Positions 1-6,081 of a stretch of DNA of 10,833 nt are shown one piece after another (within the stretch, counting starts at the first letter, position 1; each line of letters starts with the position of its first letter). The notes under the pieces are model-generated. The model made no database searches and was not told where the DNA came from. It saw nothing but the letters and a program-made list of their open reading frames with translations. A program made the translations under genes and the position numbers. The stretch lies in assembly GCA_026986655.1 (NCBI GenBank), contig JALSOD010000171.1:1-10833 (forward strand), given 5' to 3'. The DNA comes from Caldifarciminota bacterium. GTDB taxonomy: Bacteria > Hydrothermota > Hydrothermia > B15-G9 > WFZT01.

Positions 1-294
1 ATGATTTATACAGAACATCATAAACGCATTGAGCTTTACACAAAGGCTCTGGGCCATATTACCCGGTTAAAAATACTCAAATTTATATCAAAAGACTTCA
101 AATCTGTAAATGAAATTGCTGAAGAAATGGGCCTTTCTCACTCCGTCTGCTCCTCCCACCTTGGCATTCTCTGGAGAGCCGGTCTGGTAATTAAAAAACG
201 TGTTAAAAACTTCTCCTATTACAAACTTAATTCTGAAAAATTCCACGAAATCCAGAAAGAAGTACGAAATTTTATTTTTGACGAACTAAAATAA
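1..294 (+). CDS. ArsR-family winged-helix transcriptional regulator
   Basis: Small DNA-binding regulator of 97 residues, a normal length for the ArsR/SmtB-like HTH family. Residues 20-30 (RLKILKFI) form the family's first conserved helix. Residues 36-45 (VNEIAEEMGL) and 46-60 (SHSVCSSHLGILWRA) make the helix-turn-helix, with the 'S.HL..L..AGLV' signature of the recognition helix. Residues 62-76 (LVIKKRVKNFSYYKL) are the beta wing. The metal-sensing CxC motif of classical arsenic or cadmium sensors is absent: the only cysteine is C50 in the recognition helix. The inducer is therefore unknown and metal sensing is not supported. The ATG is the first base of the window, so the ribosome binding site and promoter are out of view and a longer N-terminus cannot be excluded. 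No target gene lies downstream on the same strand; the next gene converges on it. Confidence 0.85.
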   Translation: MIYTEHHKRIELYTKALGHITRLKILKFISKDFKSVNEIAEEMGLSHSVCSSHLGILWRAGLVIKKRVKNFSYYKLNSEKFHEIQKEVRNFIFDELK

Positions 295-361
295 CTGCAA
301 AATCTCCACAAAAATTCATCAATTCCTCCATCTAAAAACATAAATCATCACATATTCGGAA

Positions 362-376
362 TAATCCACAGGATTA
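362..376. repeat. Short palindrome (TAATCC-ACA-GGATTA)
   Basis: Perfect 6-bp inverted repeat with a 3-nt centre, lying between the ArsR gene and the terminator at 541-569. The size is right for a dimeric regulator's site, but no promoter is seen beside it. It also lies inside the 80-codon open stretch. Confidence 0.25.
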
Positions 377-424
377 ATCTTATTGAAGAAGAAATCTACA
401 CTCGGAAGGTCTATTTGAAGAACC

Positions 425-444
425 CTGCCCTAATATTAAGGCAG
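425..444. repeat. 20-bp imperfect palindrome (CTGCC...GGCAG with TAATATTA core)
   Basis: CTGCC and GGCAG flank a perfectly symmetric TAATATTA core, with a single mismatched pair (c430/a439). The shape of GC-rich ends around an AT core resembles binding sites of winged-helix dimers. It lies 131 bp downstream of the ArsR stop rather than at a visible promoter, so an operator role is only a possibility. Confidence 0.3.
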
Positions 445-530
445 TATCCAGCCAACCTGAATATGAAGGGAGTAACCTCAAGCCATAAAATTGAAAAAGA
501 ATTCTATCGGACAGGTGTCAAAAGAAACTC

Positions 531-570
531 AATTTAAAAAGGGGGGACGCCGCTTCGCGGCGTCCCCCCC
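531..570 (-). terminator. Strong intrinsic terminator of the torD/UPF0016/protease operon
   Basis: A perfect 13-bp stem (541-553 with 557-569, six G-C pairs at its base) closes on a 3-nt loop. Read on the minus strand, the loop is GAA inside the heptamer GCGAAGC, followed by TTTTTAAATT (540-531). The T-tract lies only on the minus-strand side, and the stem begins about 20 nt after the protease stop, so it serves the leftward operon. On the plus strand it is followed by CTTAACATT, a poor U-tract, so it is at best a weak terminator for rightward transcripts. Confidence 0.9.
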
Positions 571-589
571 TTAACATTATACTTGAATC

Positions 590-3500
590 TTATTTAAGAA
601 TTATCACTTTCTTCACACTCTTAAATTTCCCTGCATTGATTCGAATGAAATAAATTCCATTGGCCAGACGTGAAACATCAAATGGAATCACATGGGTACC
701 GGCCTGAAGTCTCCTGTTCAAAAGGTCTGATACAACCCTTCCCGTAATATCGTAGGCCCGGATTCTAACATTGGCAGAAACAGGGAGTGTAAACCTGAGC
801 TTTCCACCCCTCACAACCGGATTGGGAGAAATTGAGAATCTAAACTGTATCGGTGCAACACCAGGTTCGGCAACATTTAGTGGATTTGAAGTTGTAAACT
901 TGATGGCCTTTCCACCGTAAATACCCGTGGAGTATCTATCAACATCTCCATCATAGTAAATTTGAAGTCCGTCAGTCTGGCTTCCGTTTTCAATACCCGT
1001 TGTGAAATCATCCTGGGTAGGATCTGTCAGATACTGGAAAACTATCATTCCGTCACCTGTTGTGGTAGGATAGTAGGTGGGATCAAGTAATATGACCTCA
1101 AAGGTCTCCAGTTCACCGGTACTGCCGTAGTGTGGGACTTCGTGCCATTCGACTATAAATCTGTGGTTAAGTGAATCAAAATAGTAGGCTATTTGTCCAC
1201 CCCGGGCAGGGTTCAGGTCATCCCACAGAGGAGCAATCATATTTGCAGGGCCATCGGTGTTAGGTATTCCGGAATTAGAGAAATCAGTTGCTCTTGTTGA
1301 TCCCATTGCCATTAGACCGTTAGACCCGATTGTAACATTGGTAAAAACATTCCCGTAGTACGTGAAAGAGAATGGCAACGAAACGACTTCATCATCGTCA
1401 TCACCGAGACTCAACGCCGTTCCGTGGCCACCAGCCTCCGGTGCTATCTCTATCCAGTTGAAGGAAGGTGCAGAAGAATATGAGGTATCGTTACTTTCAA
1501 GAGCAAAGTACCCGTAGTTATCTGGTCCAGAAGGATCATTAACCGTTCTTACTCCAACAACGAGATTCAGCTGGAATGTTTTTGTGTATCCACTGGAGTC
1601 TATAACATTCATCGTGAGGAGCACGTGATGTTCCCTCGGCGTCTCAGGCAAAGCAGATATCTGGAAGGCTGTATCGGCAACGACCCCTCCATTGGCTGTA
1701 ATTGTTCCAAAATCAGCCGTTGAATCATTTATAACAACATACTGATCTGAAGTTGTTAGTGTGGCATGAACACCATTCGCGGTCTCATTCCCGAAATTCT
1801 TCAACGCAATTAAAAATCTCGCACTCTCACCAGGGTCAAGAACCCCATTACCACCCTGATCGAGCACCTCGAAGTCACTTAAACTGAGTACAATTCCTTC
1901 AAGAGGTACATCCTTTTCCAGACTAACATCATCAATGTACCATCCGTCTCTCGTTACTGAGCCATCCGATGTTACGAGAAATCTGATAAACACACGAGAT
2001 GAACCAGCAAAACTTGATAGATTTACAGTAACCTCTTCCCAGCTGGACTGAGAACCTGTTACAGTGGCGAGATCGACCCAGCTTGCTCCCTGTGATGTGT
2101 CGGTAGATACCTGAACGTGCCCGTAGTCAAAACCAGATTCGAAATCGTATTTTTGCCAGAAATGAAGTCTCGCGAAATAGGCGTCACTCAAATCAAATGG
2201 AGTCTTAATCAGGGCATAATAGTCTGCGTTATTGGGATAATCTCCGTCTGGAGAATCAGTCAAACTGTTATTTCCACTGTGAGCGCTCAGAGAAGTTAAT
2301 CCCCATGATCCCGTGAGAACCCAATTGGCCAGTCCACCTTCAAAATCATCTTCAAACCAGGAATAGTAGACAGGTTCACCTATGACAACTGTAATGGTAT
2401 CAACCTTGACATAGGATGCGCCGGATGTGTCCTGTCCCGTAATAGTAATAACAAAATTGCCAGGGAGTCCCGGTCTCCTCGTGGAATCAACGGAAAACGA
2501 AAAAGCATCTCCATTTACCACAGAATCCCTGTAAACTGTACCATAGGACGAGGTGTTATCTAAGATTGTGATTGCTGAATCATCAGTTTCTATGGTGGCT
2601 GTAACATTCGTAACATCAAGTCCAAGGTTTCTAAGTGGTAACGTCATTTCAACAGTTTCACCCGGGTCGGGACGACCATTGTTATTCCCTGAAGCATCGT
2701 TGAAAATCGGAGACAACACTCTGATATAGGGAGAGTTCAAAGTTGGTGTGTTCTCAATTGCAAGTAGAGCGTTTATCCTCCCCCAGCCATAATCATTATT
2801 GGGATAAGATGCTCCAGCAGGATGATCAACGCCGTAATTCGTTAAAATATCATAAACAGTCTGGTAATCGAGGGATGGATTCAATTCAAGCATCAATGCT
2901 ATAACTCCGGTTACATGAGGGGTGGCCATGGAGGTTCCATCCCAGGATTCGTAGCTACCTCCAGGTACACTTGAGCGGATATTAGCACCAGGAGCTGAAA
3001 TATCTGGTTTGATGTAATCCCAATCAGACCTTGACCAGAGAGTGGTGTCTGACCAGGGATACTGTGACGGAGCTGGCCCTCTGGAGCTGAAATCAGCAAC
3101 CTGATCACTAATATTTGTGGCACCCACTCCAATAACATTGGGGAAGTTACCGGGTGTGCCAGCAGACCCAGAGCTTGGTCCAGAGTTTCCGTTAGCAAAG
3201 ACAGGAATAATACCAAATTCTCTCCATGCCCTTACATAGGGTAAGAATGTGGTGTCCGTCTCATCTGTGCTCCCCCATGAATTAGAAACGACTTTGATAT
3301 CCACTCCAGAGTCAACTTTTAAAGAAACAAACCATTGGAAGCAGGCGATTATATCCTGGTCCTCACCAGTACCCCCTGCATCGAAGGCTTTTGCGGATGC
3401 AATCTTCGCATTATATGCAACTCCTATATCATTCTGAAAAGGACCAGGGCCATCACCTCCAGCAATAATTCCGGCTACGTGAGTTCCATGTCCATGATCG

Positions 3501-4090
3501 TCATAGGGTGTAGTGCGTCCATTTACAGCGTCGAAGAAGTATCCAGAAAAATTCCCAGCCAGAGCAGGGTGATCGGGATCGATCCCTGTGTCCATTGTTC
3601 CGACTATCACTCCATCACCTGATAGGCCATATCGAGCCCATACAGAATCTGCTTTAATTCTATCAATGTTCCATTCTACCGTTTTACCATTCTTTGGATA
3701 GGGCTTGAGAGATTTCTTAGGCTCAATGATGTGCCTTCTCCTCACAATATCAACCAGTGCAACATCCGATCTCTTTGCTATACTAACAATCACCTCAGGA
3801 ATCGCTTTTACGTACATCATATCAACGAGCCAGAAACTCCTGTACTCCTCCACCCCCTTCGCCTGCAGAAATTGGATCAAATCACTCTGAGAAGTCATTG
3901 CGGTTTCTCTTAAAAGCTCCTCTCTGGCTTTATAACTTCTGATGTTTTCAATATTGGCTTGATCCTTCATCCAGACGAGAGCCTTTATCGGCTCATCCGG
4001 GACAGCTTTTTGCAATTCTTTCATCATTGCATCTGACAGTGTACCACCTGTTAGATAGGTGGCCAATACGAGCGAGATAATGTATCTCAT
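590..4090 (-). CDS. Secreted subtilisin-like (S8) serine protease with T9SS-type C-terminal sorting domain
   Basis: Large exported endopeptidase, 1166 residues. Residues 1-21 look like a Sec signal peptide, and about 25-120 like an S8 inhibitor/propeptide segment. The catalytic domain spans about 140-445: Asp167 (MDTGID), His201 (HGHGTHVAG), oxyanion Asn302 (ANGNSGP) and Ser387 (DGTSMATPH) are all present, so it should be active. Two related Ig/CARDB-like modules follow, at 456-570 and 735-846, each opening with an 'NG..DPGE' motif and an 'L.N.G' strand. Between them, about 577-727, is a jelly-roll module ('FEDDFEGGLANW...WYIDDVSL'). Residues 880-1066 carry a domain of the 'LPFSFTYYGN...IGSNGLMAMG...APLWDDLNP' type found in FCB-group secreted proteins. 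Residues 1083-1166 (SISPNP...NGIYFIRI...KKVIILK) resemble a type A T9SS sorting tail, with FlgD-like Ig folds as the alternative. AAGGAGGT (4102-4095) lies 4 nt before the ATG. It is the last gene of its operon, 12 bp after the UPF0016 stop. Confidence 0.93.
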   Translation of the reverse strand: MRYIISLVLATYLTGGTLSDAMMKELQKAVPDEPIKALVWMKDQANIENIRSYKAREELLRETAMTSQSDLIQFLQAKGVEEYRSFWLVDMMYVKAIPEVIVSIAKRSDVALVDIVRRRHIIEPKKSLKPYPKNGKTVEWNIDRIKADSVWARYGLSGDGVIVGTMDTGIDPDHPALAGNFSGYFFDAVNGRTTPYDDHGHGTHVAGIIAGGDGPGPFQNDIGVAYNAKIASAKAFDAGGTGEDQDIIACFQWFVSLKVDSGVDIKVVSNSWGSTDETDTTFLPYVRAWREFGIIPVFANGNSGPSSGSAGTPGNFPNVIGVGATNISDQVADFSSRGPAPSQYPWSDTTLWSRSDWDYIKPDISAPGANIRSSVPGGSYESWDGTSMATPHVTGVIALMLELNPSLDYQTVYDILTNYGVDHPAGASYPNNDYGWGRINALLAIENTPTLNSPYIRVLSPIFNDASGNNNGRPDPGETVEMTLPLRNLGLDVTNVTATIETDDSAITILDNTSSYGTVYRDSVVNGDAFSFSVDSTRRPGLPGNFVITITGQDTSGASYVKVDTITVVIGEPVYYSWFEDDFEGGLANWVLTGSWGLTSLSAHSGNNSLTDSPDGDYPNNADYYALIKTPFDLSDAYFARLHFWQKYDFESGFDYGHVQVSTDTSQGASWVDLATVTGSQSSWEEVTVNLSSFAGSSRVFIRFLVTSDGSVTRDGWYIDDVSLEKDVPLEGIVLSLSDFEVLDQGGNGVLDPGESARFLIALKNFGNETANGVHATLTTSDQYVVINDSTADFGTITANGGVVADTAFQISALPETPREHHVLLTMNVIDSSGYTKTFQLNLVVGVRTVNDPSGPDNYGYFALESNDTSYSSAPSFNWIEIAPEAGGHGTALSLGDDDDEVVSLPFSFTYYGNVFTNVTIGSNGLMAMGSTRATDFSNSGIPNTDGPANMIAPLWDDLNPARGGQIAYYFDSLNHRFIVEWHEVPHYGSTGELETFEVILLDPTYYPTTTGDGMIVFQYLTDPTQDDFTTGIENGSQTDGLQIYYDGDVDRYSTGIYGGKAIKFTTSNPLNVAEPGVAPIQFRFSISPNPVVRGGKLRFTLPVSANVRIRAYDITGRVVSDLLNRRLQAGTHVIPFDVSRLANGIYFIRINAGKFKSVKKVIILK

Positions 4091-4102
4091 TACTACCTCC
4101 TT

Positions 4103-4381
4103 TCACTTTATTGTAGTTAAAATCATTACAATTCCAATTAGAATGAAAAACACACCTGAAATATAATTTACAATTTTTCGTGGAATTACATTGCACAAAA
4201 ATGTTCCAACTGCAATTGAAACCATGGTTGCAGCCACAAAAGCCAGAGTTGCTGCGCCAAGAATGGTAATCCTGTTAATCTCTTTATGGGTGGAAAAAAG
4301 GAGTGCTGCGATATTTGTCTTATCGCCTATTTCAGCGAGAAATATGGTTATAAAAACTAAAAAAAACGCCTTTAAATCCAA
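4103..4381 (-). CDS. Single-repeat UPF0016/Gdt1 (TMEM165-type) cation transporter subunit
   Basis: Inner-membrane protein of 92 residues with the family signature E-x-G-D-K-T at 17-22 (EIGDKT) in the first helix. That motif forms the cation site in UPF0016 proteins, which move Mn2+ and/or Ca2+ out of the cytoplasm. Three membrane segments are visible (about 4-16 with the motif helix, 38-62, 71-90). Most family members are about 190-220 residues with two inverted repeats and two motifs. This one has a single repeat, as in some short prokaryotic members thought to pair with a second copy or with themselves. The start is TTG, directly abutting the TAG stop of the TorD-like gene (TAG|TTG). A GGGAGAAGA-like site lies about 10 nt upstream, and the N-terminus MDLKAFFLVF matches the usual family start. 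The stop is 12 bp before the protease start. Translational coupling to the gene before it is likely. Confidence 0.85.
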   Translation of the reverse strand: MDLKAFFLVFITIFLAEIGDKTNIAALLFSTHKEINRITILGAATLAFVAATMVSIAVGTFLCNVIPRKIVNYISGVFFILIGIVMILTTIK

Positions 4382-4966
4382 CTAATAATCTTCTCCCACA
4401 TTAAATACTTCTTTTTCCTTTTCAAGAAAATCTGCAAGGAAGTCTGCAACAAACTTGTAGAATTTTAGCCTGCTTTCGTTTTTTAAATCTTTTATGAAAT
4501 CAGGAACCCATTGGAGTATATGCTCTTCAAAAAATTCTTTTGCCAGCTTCTCATCCTCTTCTTCAAGCAAAAACCTCATAAAATCCAATTCATAGGAAAT
4601 GTGATCTGGCAAGTCTTCAGGAATTTCAAGACCATAAAGTGAATAATATTTGGCCACCTCTTCCGTATAATCTCCCATTAGGAGCATCTCTCGATAAGCC
4701 GATTCGTATGGTGGACATGGCAATGTGGGGAAACTGTTAACAAAAAGTCTCGTATGCTCAGCCTGAAATTCCTCAGGTGGCAACTCTCTGAGCTCATCAA
4801 TTGCATCTGAAAATCTATTTACAAGTTCCTCAGAGTCATAATTTTTCCTCAAAATATCGACAACTGCATCCTCAATGTCAGAAAGTTTTTCAAAAAAATC
4901 GTCCTCTGGATAGAAAAATAGCTGACTTAATATTCTATAAATTTCCGCTCTATCTTTTGTATCCAT
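4382..4966 (-). CDS. TorD/DmsD-family molybdoenzyme maturation chaperone
   Basis: Cytoplasmic all-helical chaperone of 194 residues. The family binds the Tat signal peptide or apoprotein of bis-MGD molybdenum or tungsten oxidoreductases and holds them until the cofactor is inserted. Family hallmarks are visible: an N-terminal helix 'RAEIYRILSQLFFYP' (6-20), 'EHTRLF' (70-75), the 'PCPPYESAYRE' segment (83-93) and the signature 'PDHISYELDFM' (120-130). The rest is acidic helix. No oxidoreductase subunit lies in the window, so its client is elsewhere in the genome; the product downstream is a UPF0016 transporter, not a reductase. The ATG at 4966 gives a normal N-terminus but has no Shine-Dalgarno. 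A -10 box sits only 8 nt upstream, so the mRNA is probably leaderless. First gene of a three-gene operon. Confidence 0.88.
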   Translation of the reverse strand: MDTKDRAEIYRILSQLFFYPEDDFFEKLSDIEDAVVDILRKNYDSEELVNRFSDAIDELRELPPEEFQAEHTRLFVNSFPTLPCPPYESAYREMLLMGDYTEEVAKYYSLYGLEIPEDLPDHISYELDFMRFLLEEEDEKLAKEFFEEHILQWVPDFIKDLKNESRLKFYKFVADFLADFLEKEKEVFNVGEDY

Positions 4967-4974
4967 GACAGATT

Positions 4975-5002
4975 ATTTTAATGCCAGAATATAAAATCTC
5001 AA
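4975..5002 (-). promoter_or_regulatory. Sigma-70 promoter of the torD-UPF0016-protease operon (leaderless type)
   Basis: On the minus strand, TTGAGA (5002-4997, 5 of 6 to consensus), a 16-nt spacer and TAAAAT (4980-4975, 5 of 6). The -10 box ends 8 nt before the ATG at 4966, which puts the transcription start at or next to the start codon. No ribosome binding site lies between. Confidence 0.65.
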
Positions 5003-5038
5003 CCAGCTTTAAAAAGATATTCGAAAAATTAAATAAAG

Positions 5039-5158
5039 ATGGGGGAAATTAAAAATCCAGATGAATTTCTTTTGACAAAAGAGAATCAAAAGAAGAAAAT
5101 CCTTCTTCAGAATGGGACGGGGATAATAGTTATAAAAATACCTTTTCCTGTAGATTAA
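5039..5158 (+). CDS. Candidate small ORF, 39 residues, function unknown
   Basis: ATG at 5039 to TAA at 5156-5158, reading MGEIKNPDEFLLTKEN.. and ending ..IIVIKIPFPVD. It lies in the 232-bp gap between the TorD-like gene and xth, diverging from the TorD promoter. Composition is protein-like (a charged N-terminal half, then a hydrophobic strand), but there is no Shine-Dalgarno, no good promoter and no recognised homologue. The frame is closed by TAA at 5030-5032 just upstream, so it is not the tail of a longer ORF. It could be a small protein, a gene remnant or chance. Confidence 0.2.
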   Translation: MGEIKNPDEFLLTKENQKKKILLQNGTGIIVIKIPFPVD

Positions 5159-5167
5159 ACCAACAAA

Positions 5168-5181
5168 GAAAAATATTTTTC
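5168..5181 (-). terminator. Weak AT-only palindrome downstream of xth
   Basis: GAAAAATATTTTTC is a perfect 14-bp palindrome 17 nt past the xth stop, followed on the minus strand by TTTGTTGG. An AT-only stem is a poor intrinsic terminator. It is the only candidate between xth and the TorD promoter, so transcripts may read through. Confidence 0.2.
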
Positions 5182-5198
5182 AAACACTCTCACCAATT

Positions 5199-5972
5199 TT
5201 AAACATCAAAAATAGCCACAAGGAAAGTATGATCTGAAGGTTTCTCCCAGGCCCTTGGTTCTCTATCAACGTATGAATCAACTGATTTGTCAGCAAGAGG
5301 TTTCGTGGCAAGAATGTGGTCTATTCTCCATCCAATATTTCTCTCAAGTGCCTTTGGCACTCGATAATCCCAGTATGTAAATTCTCCTGGATTTGGCCTG
5401 TGCTTACGGAATACATCTATGAATCCCCACTCGAGCGTCTTCTGGAATTCACGACGAACATCAACGTGGAAATCAACGTGTTTCAGCTTTGTTTTAGGAT
5501 TTGTAACATCAATCTCAGTGGGAGCAACATTTATGTCTCCCATCCACAGAAGTGGCTCATCAGGAGAAAAATGCTTTGAAAAATACTCTCTCAACCTTCT
5601 AAACCAGCGTAGTTTGTACTGATAATCCGGGTGATCGATCTTCTTCCCCTGTGGAACGTAGGTATTCACGATCGGTATCCCTTTTATTACACCTTTTATC
5701 AACCTCGCCTCATCCTTTGGCTCATCGTCAAAACCGTATTGAACATTCTCAATGGGCCACTTACTCGCAATTGCAACTCCACTATAGGCTTTTTGACCAC
5801 GAAATACCACGTAGTATCCGATCTTATCAAACTCCTCTTTCGGAAACAGCTCGTCTACAACTTTTGTCTCCTGGATAGCAAGAACATCTGGAGACTCCTT
5901 CTCAATCCATTTTTTTATGATGTGCATCCTGCTCCGAATCGAATTCGCGTTGAAAGTTGCTACCTTAAACAT
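5199..5972 (-). CDS. xth: Exodeoxyribonuclease III (AP endonuclease, EEP fold)
   Basis: DNA base-excision repair enzyme. The family cuts 5' to abasic sites and has 3'-5' exonuclease and 3'-phosphatase activity, with a divalent metal. At 257 residues it is full length for the ExoIII branch. Active-site residues are all visible: Asn8 (TFNANSIRSR), Glu35 (QETK), Tyr105 (NTYVPQG), Asp146 and Asn148 (GDINVAP), Asp218 (RIDHIL), and Asp247-His248 (SDHTF). It appears to be a single-gene unit: the neighbouring genes are separated by 232 bp (left) and 109 bp (right). The ATG at 5972 gives the exact family N-terminus (MFKVATFNANSIR), yet no Shine-Dalgarno lies before it. TAAAAT ends 6 nt upstream, suggesting a leaderless message. 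Confidence 0.96.
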   Translation of the reverse strand: MFKVATFNANSIRSRMHIIKKWIEKESPDVLAIQETKVVDELFPKEEFDKIGYYVVFRGQKAYSGVAIASKWPIENVQYGFDDEPKDEARLIKGVIKGIPIVNTYVPQGKKIDHPDYQYKLRWFRRLREYFSKHFSPDEPLLWMGDINVAPTEIDVTNPKTKLKHVDFHVDVRREFQKTLEWGFIDVFRKHRPNPGEFTYWDYRVPKALERNIGWRIDHILATKPLADKSVDSYVDREPRAWEKPSDHTFLVAIFDV

Positions 5973-5978
5973 GTTAAA

Positions 5979-6008
5979 ATTTTAATTCATTTCCCCGGGA
6001 AATAACAG
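5979..6008 (-). promoter_or_regulatory. Putative xth promoter (leaderless type)
   Basis: The -10 box is TAAAAT (5984-5979), 6 nt before the ATG. The best -35 is CTGTTA (6008-6003) with an 18-nt spacer, matching only 3 of 6. The case rests mainly on the -10 box, its distance and the missing ribosome binding site. Confidence 0.4.
5989..6003. promoter_or_regulatory. 15-bp perfect palindrome in the xth promoter spacer (candidate operator)
   Basis: ATTTCCC-C-GGGAAAT is a 7-bp inverted repeat around one centre base. It lies 4 nt upstream of the -10 box, between the candidate -35 and -10. A dimeric repressor bound here would block RNA polymerase. The GGGAAAT half-sites match no damage-response box I can name with confidence. 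Confidence 0.4.
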
Positions 6009-6081
6009 CACAGAGGATGAAACTCTAACTGTAGGTTGACTCAAATATACGTAATCTAAATTTTTTGATCTATTATGATTA

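Larger units (their letters stand above)
295..534 (+). other. In-frame open extension after the ArsR stop codon (80 codons, coding status unknown)
   Basis: After the TAA at 292-294 the same frame has no stop until TAA at 535-537, giving 80 sense codons. The first 20 or so residues read as low complexity (many N, H, S, P). The later part is more protein-like (segments such as IYTRKVYLKNPALIL and IEKEFYRTGVKRN). The only usual start codons inside are TTG at 415 and ATG at 463, and neither has a convincing ribosome binding site. The stretch is low in T (about 24%), which lowers stop frequency. A rough estimate from its base composition still puts 80 open codons in a named frame at under 1% by chance. 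It could be a decayed C-terminal domain, a readthrough extension, a separate small gene or chance. I do not recognise the sequence. Confidence 0.3.

Noticed and set aside
1..294. Arsenic or heavy-metal resistance sensor
   Set aside because: No CxC or other cysteine pair is present, and no arsenic or efflux gene lies alongside; only the general ArsR fold is supported.
2911..3216. 101-codon minus-strand open frame inside the protease gene
   Set aside because: It is an out-of-frame overlap of the catalytic domain coding sequence; the protease frame has full motif support and no translation signal precedes this one.
5092..5108. GAAGAA...TTCTTC inverted repeat
   Set aside because: Only six bases of low-complexity purine run; expected by chance in this AT-rich stretch.
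5316..6005. Several plus-strand open frames of 67-124 codons across the xth gene
   Set aside because: They are antisense shadows of a gene with complete active-site motifs, and lack ribosome binding sites and recognisable domains.
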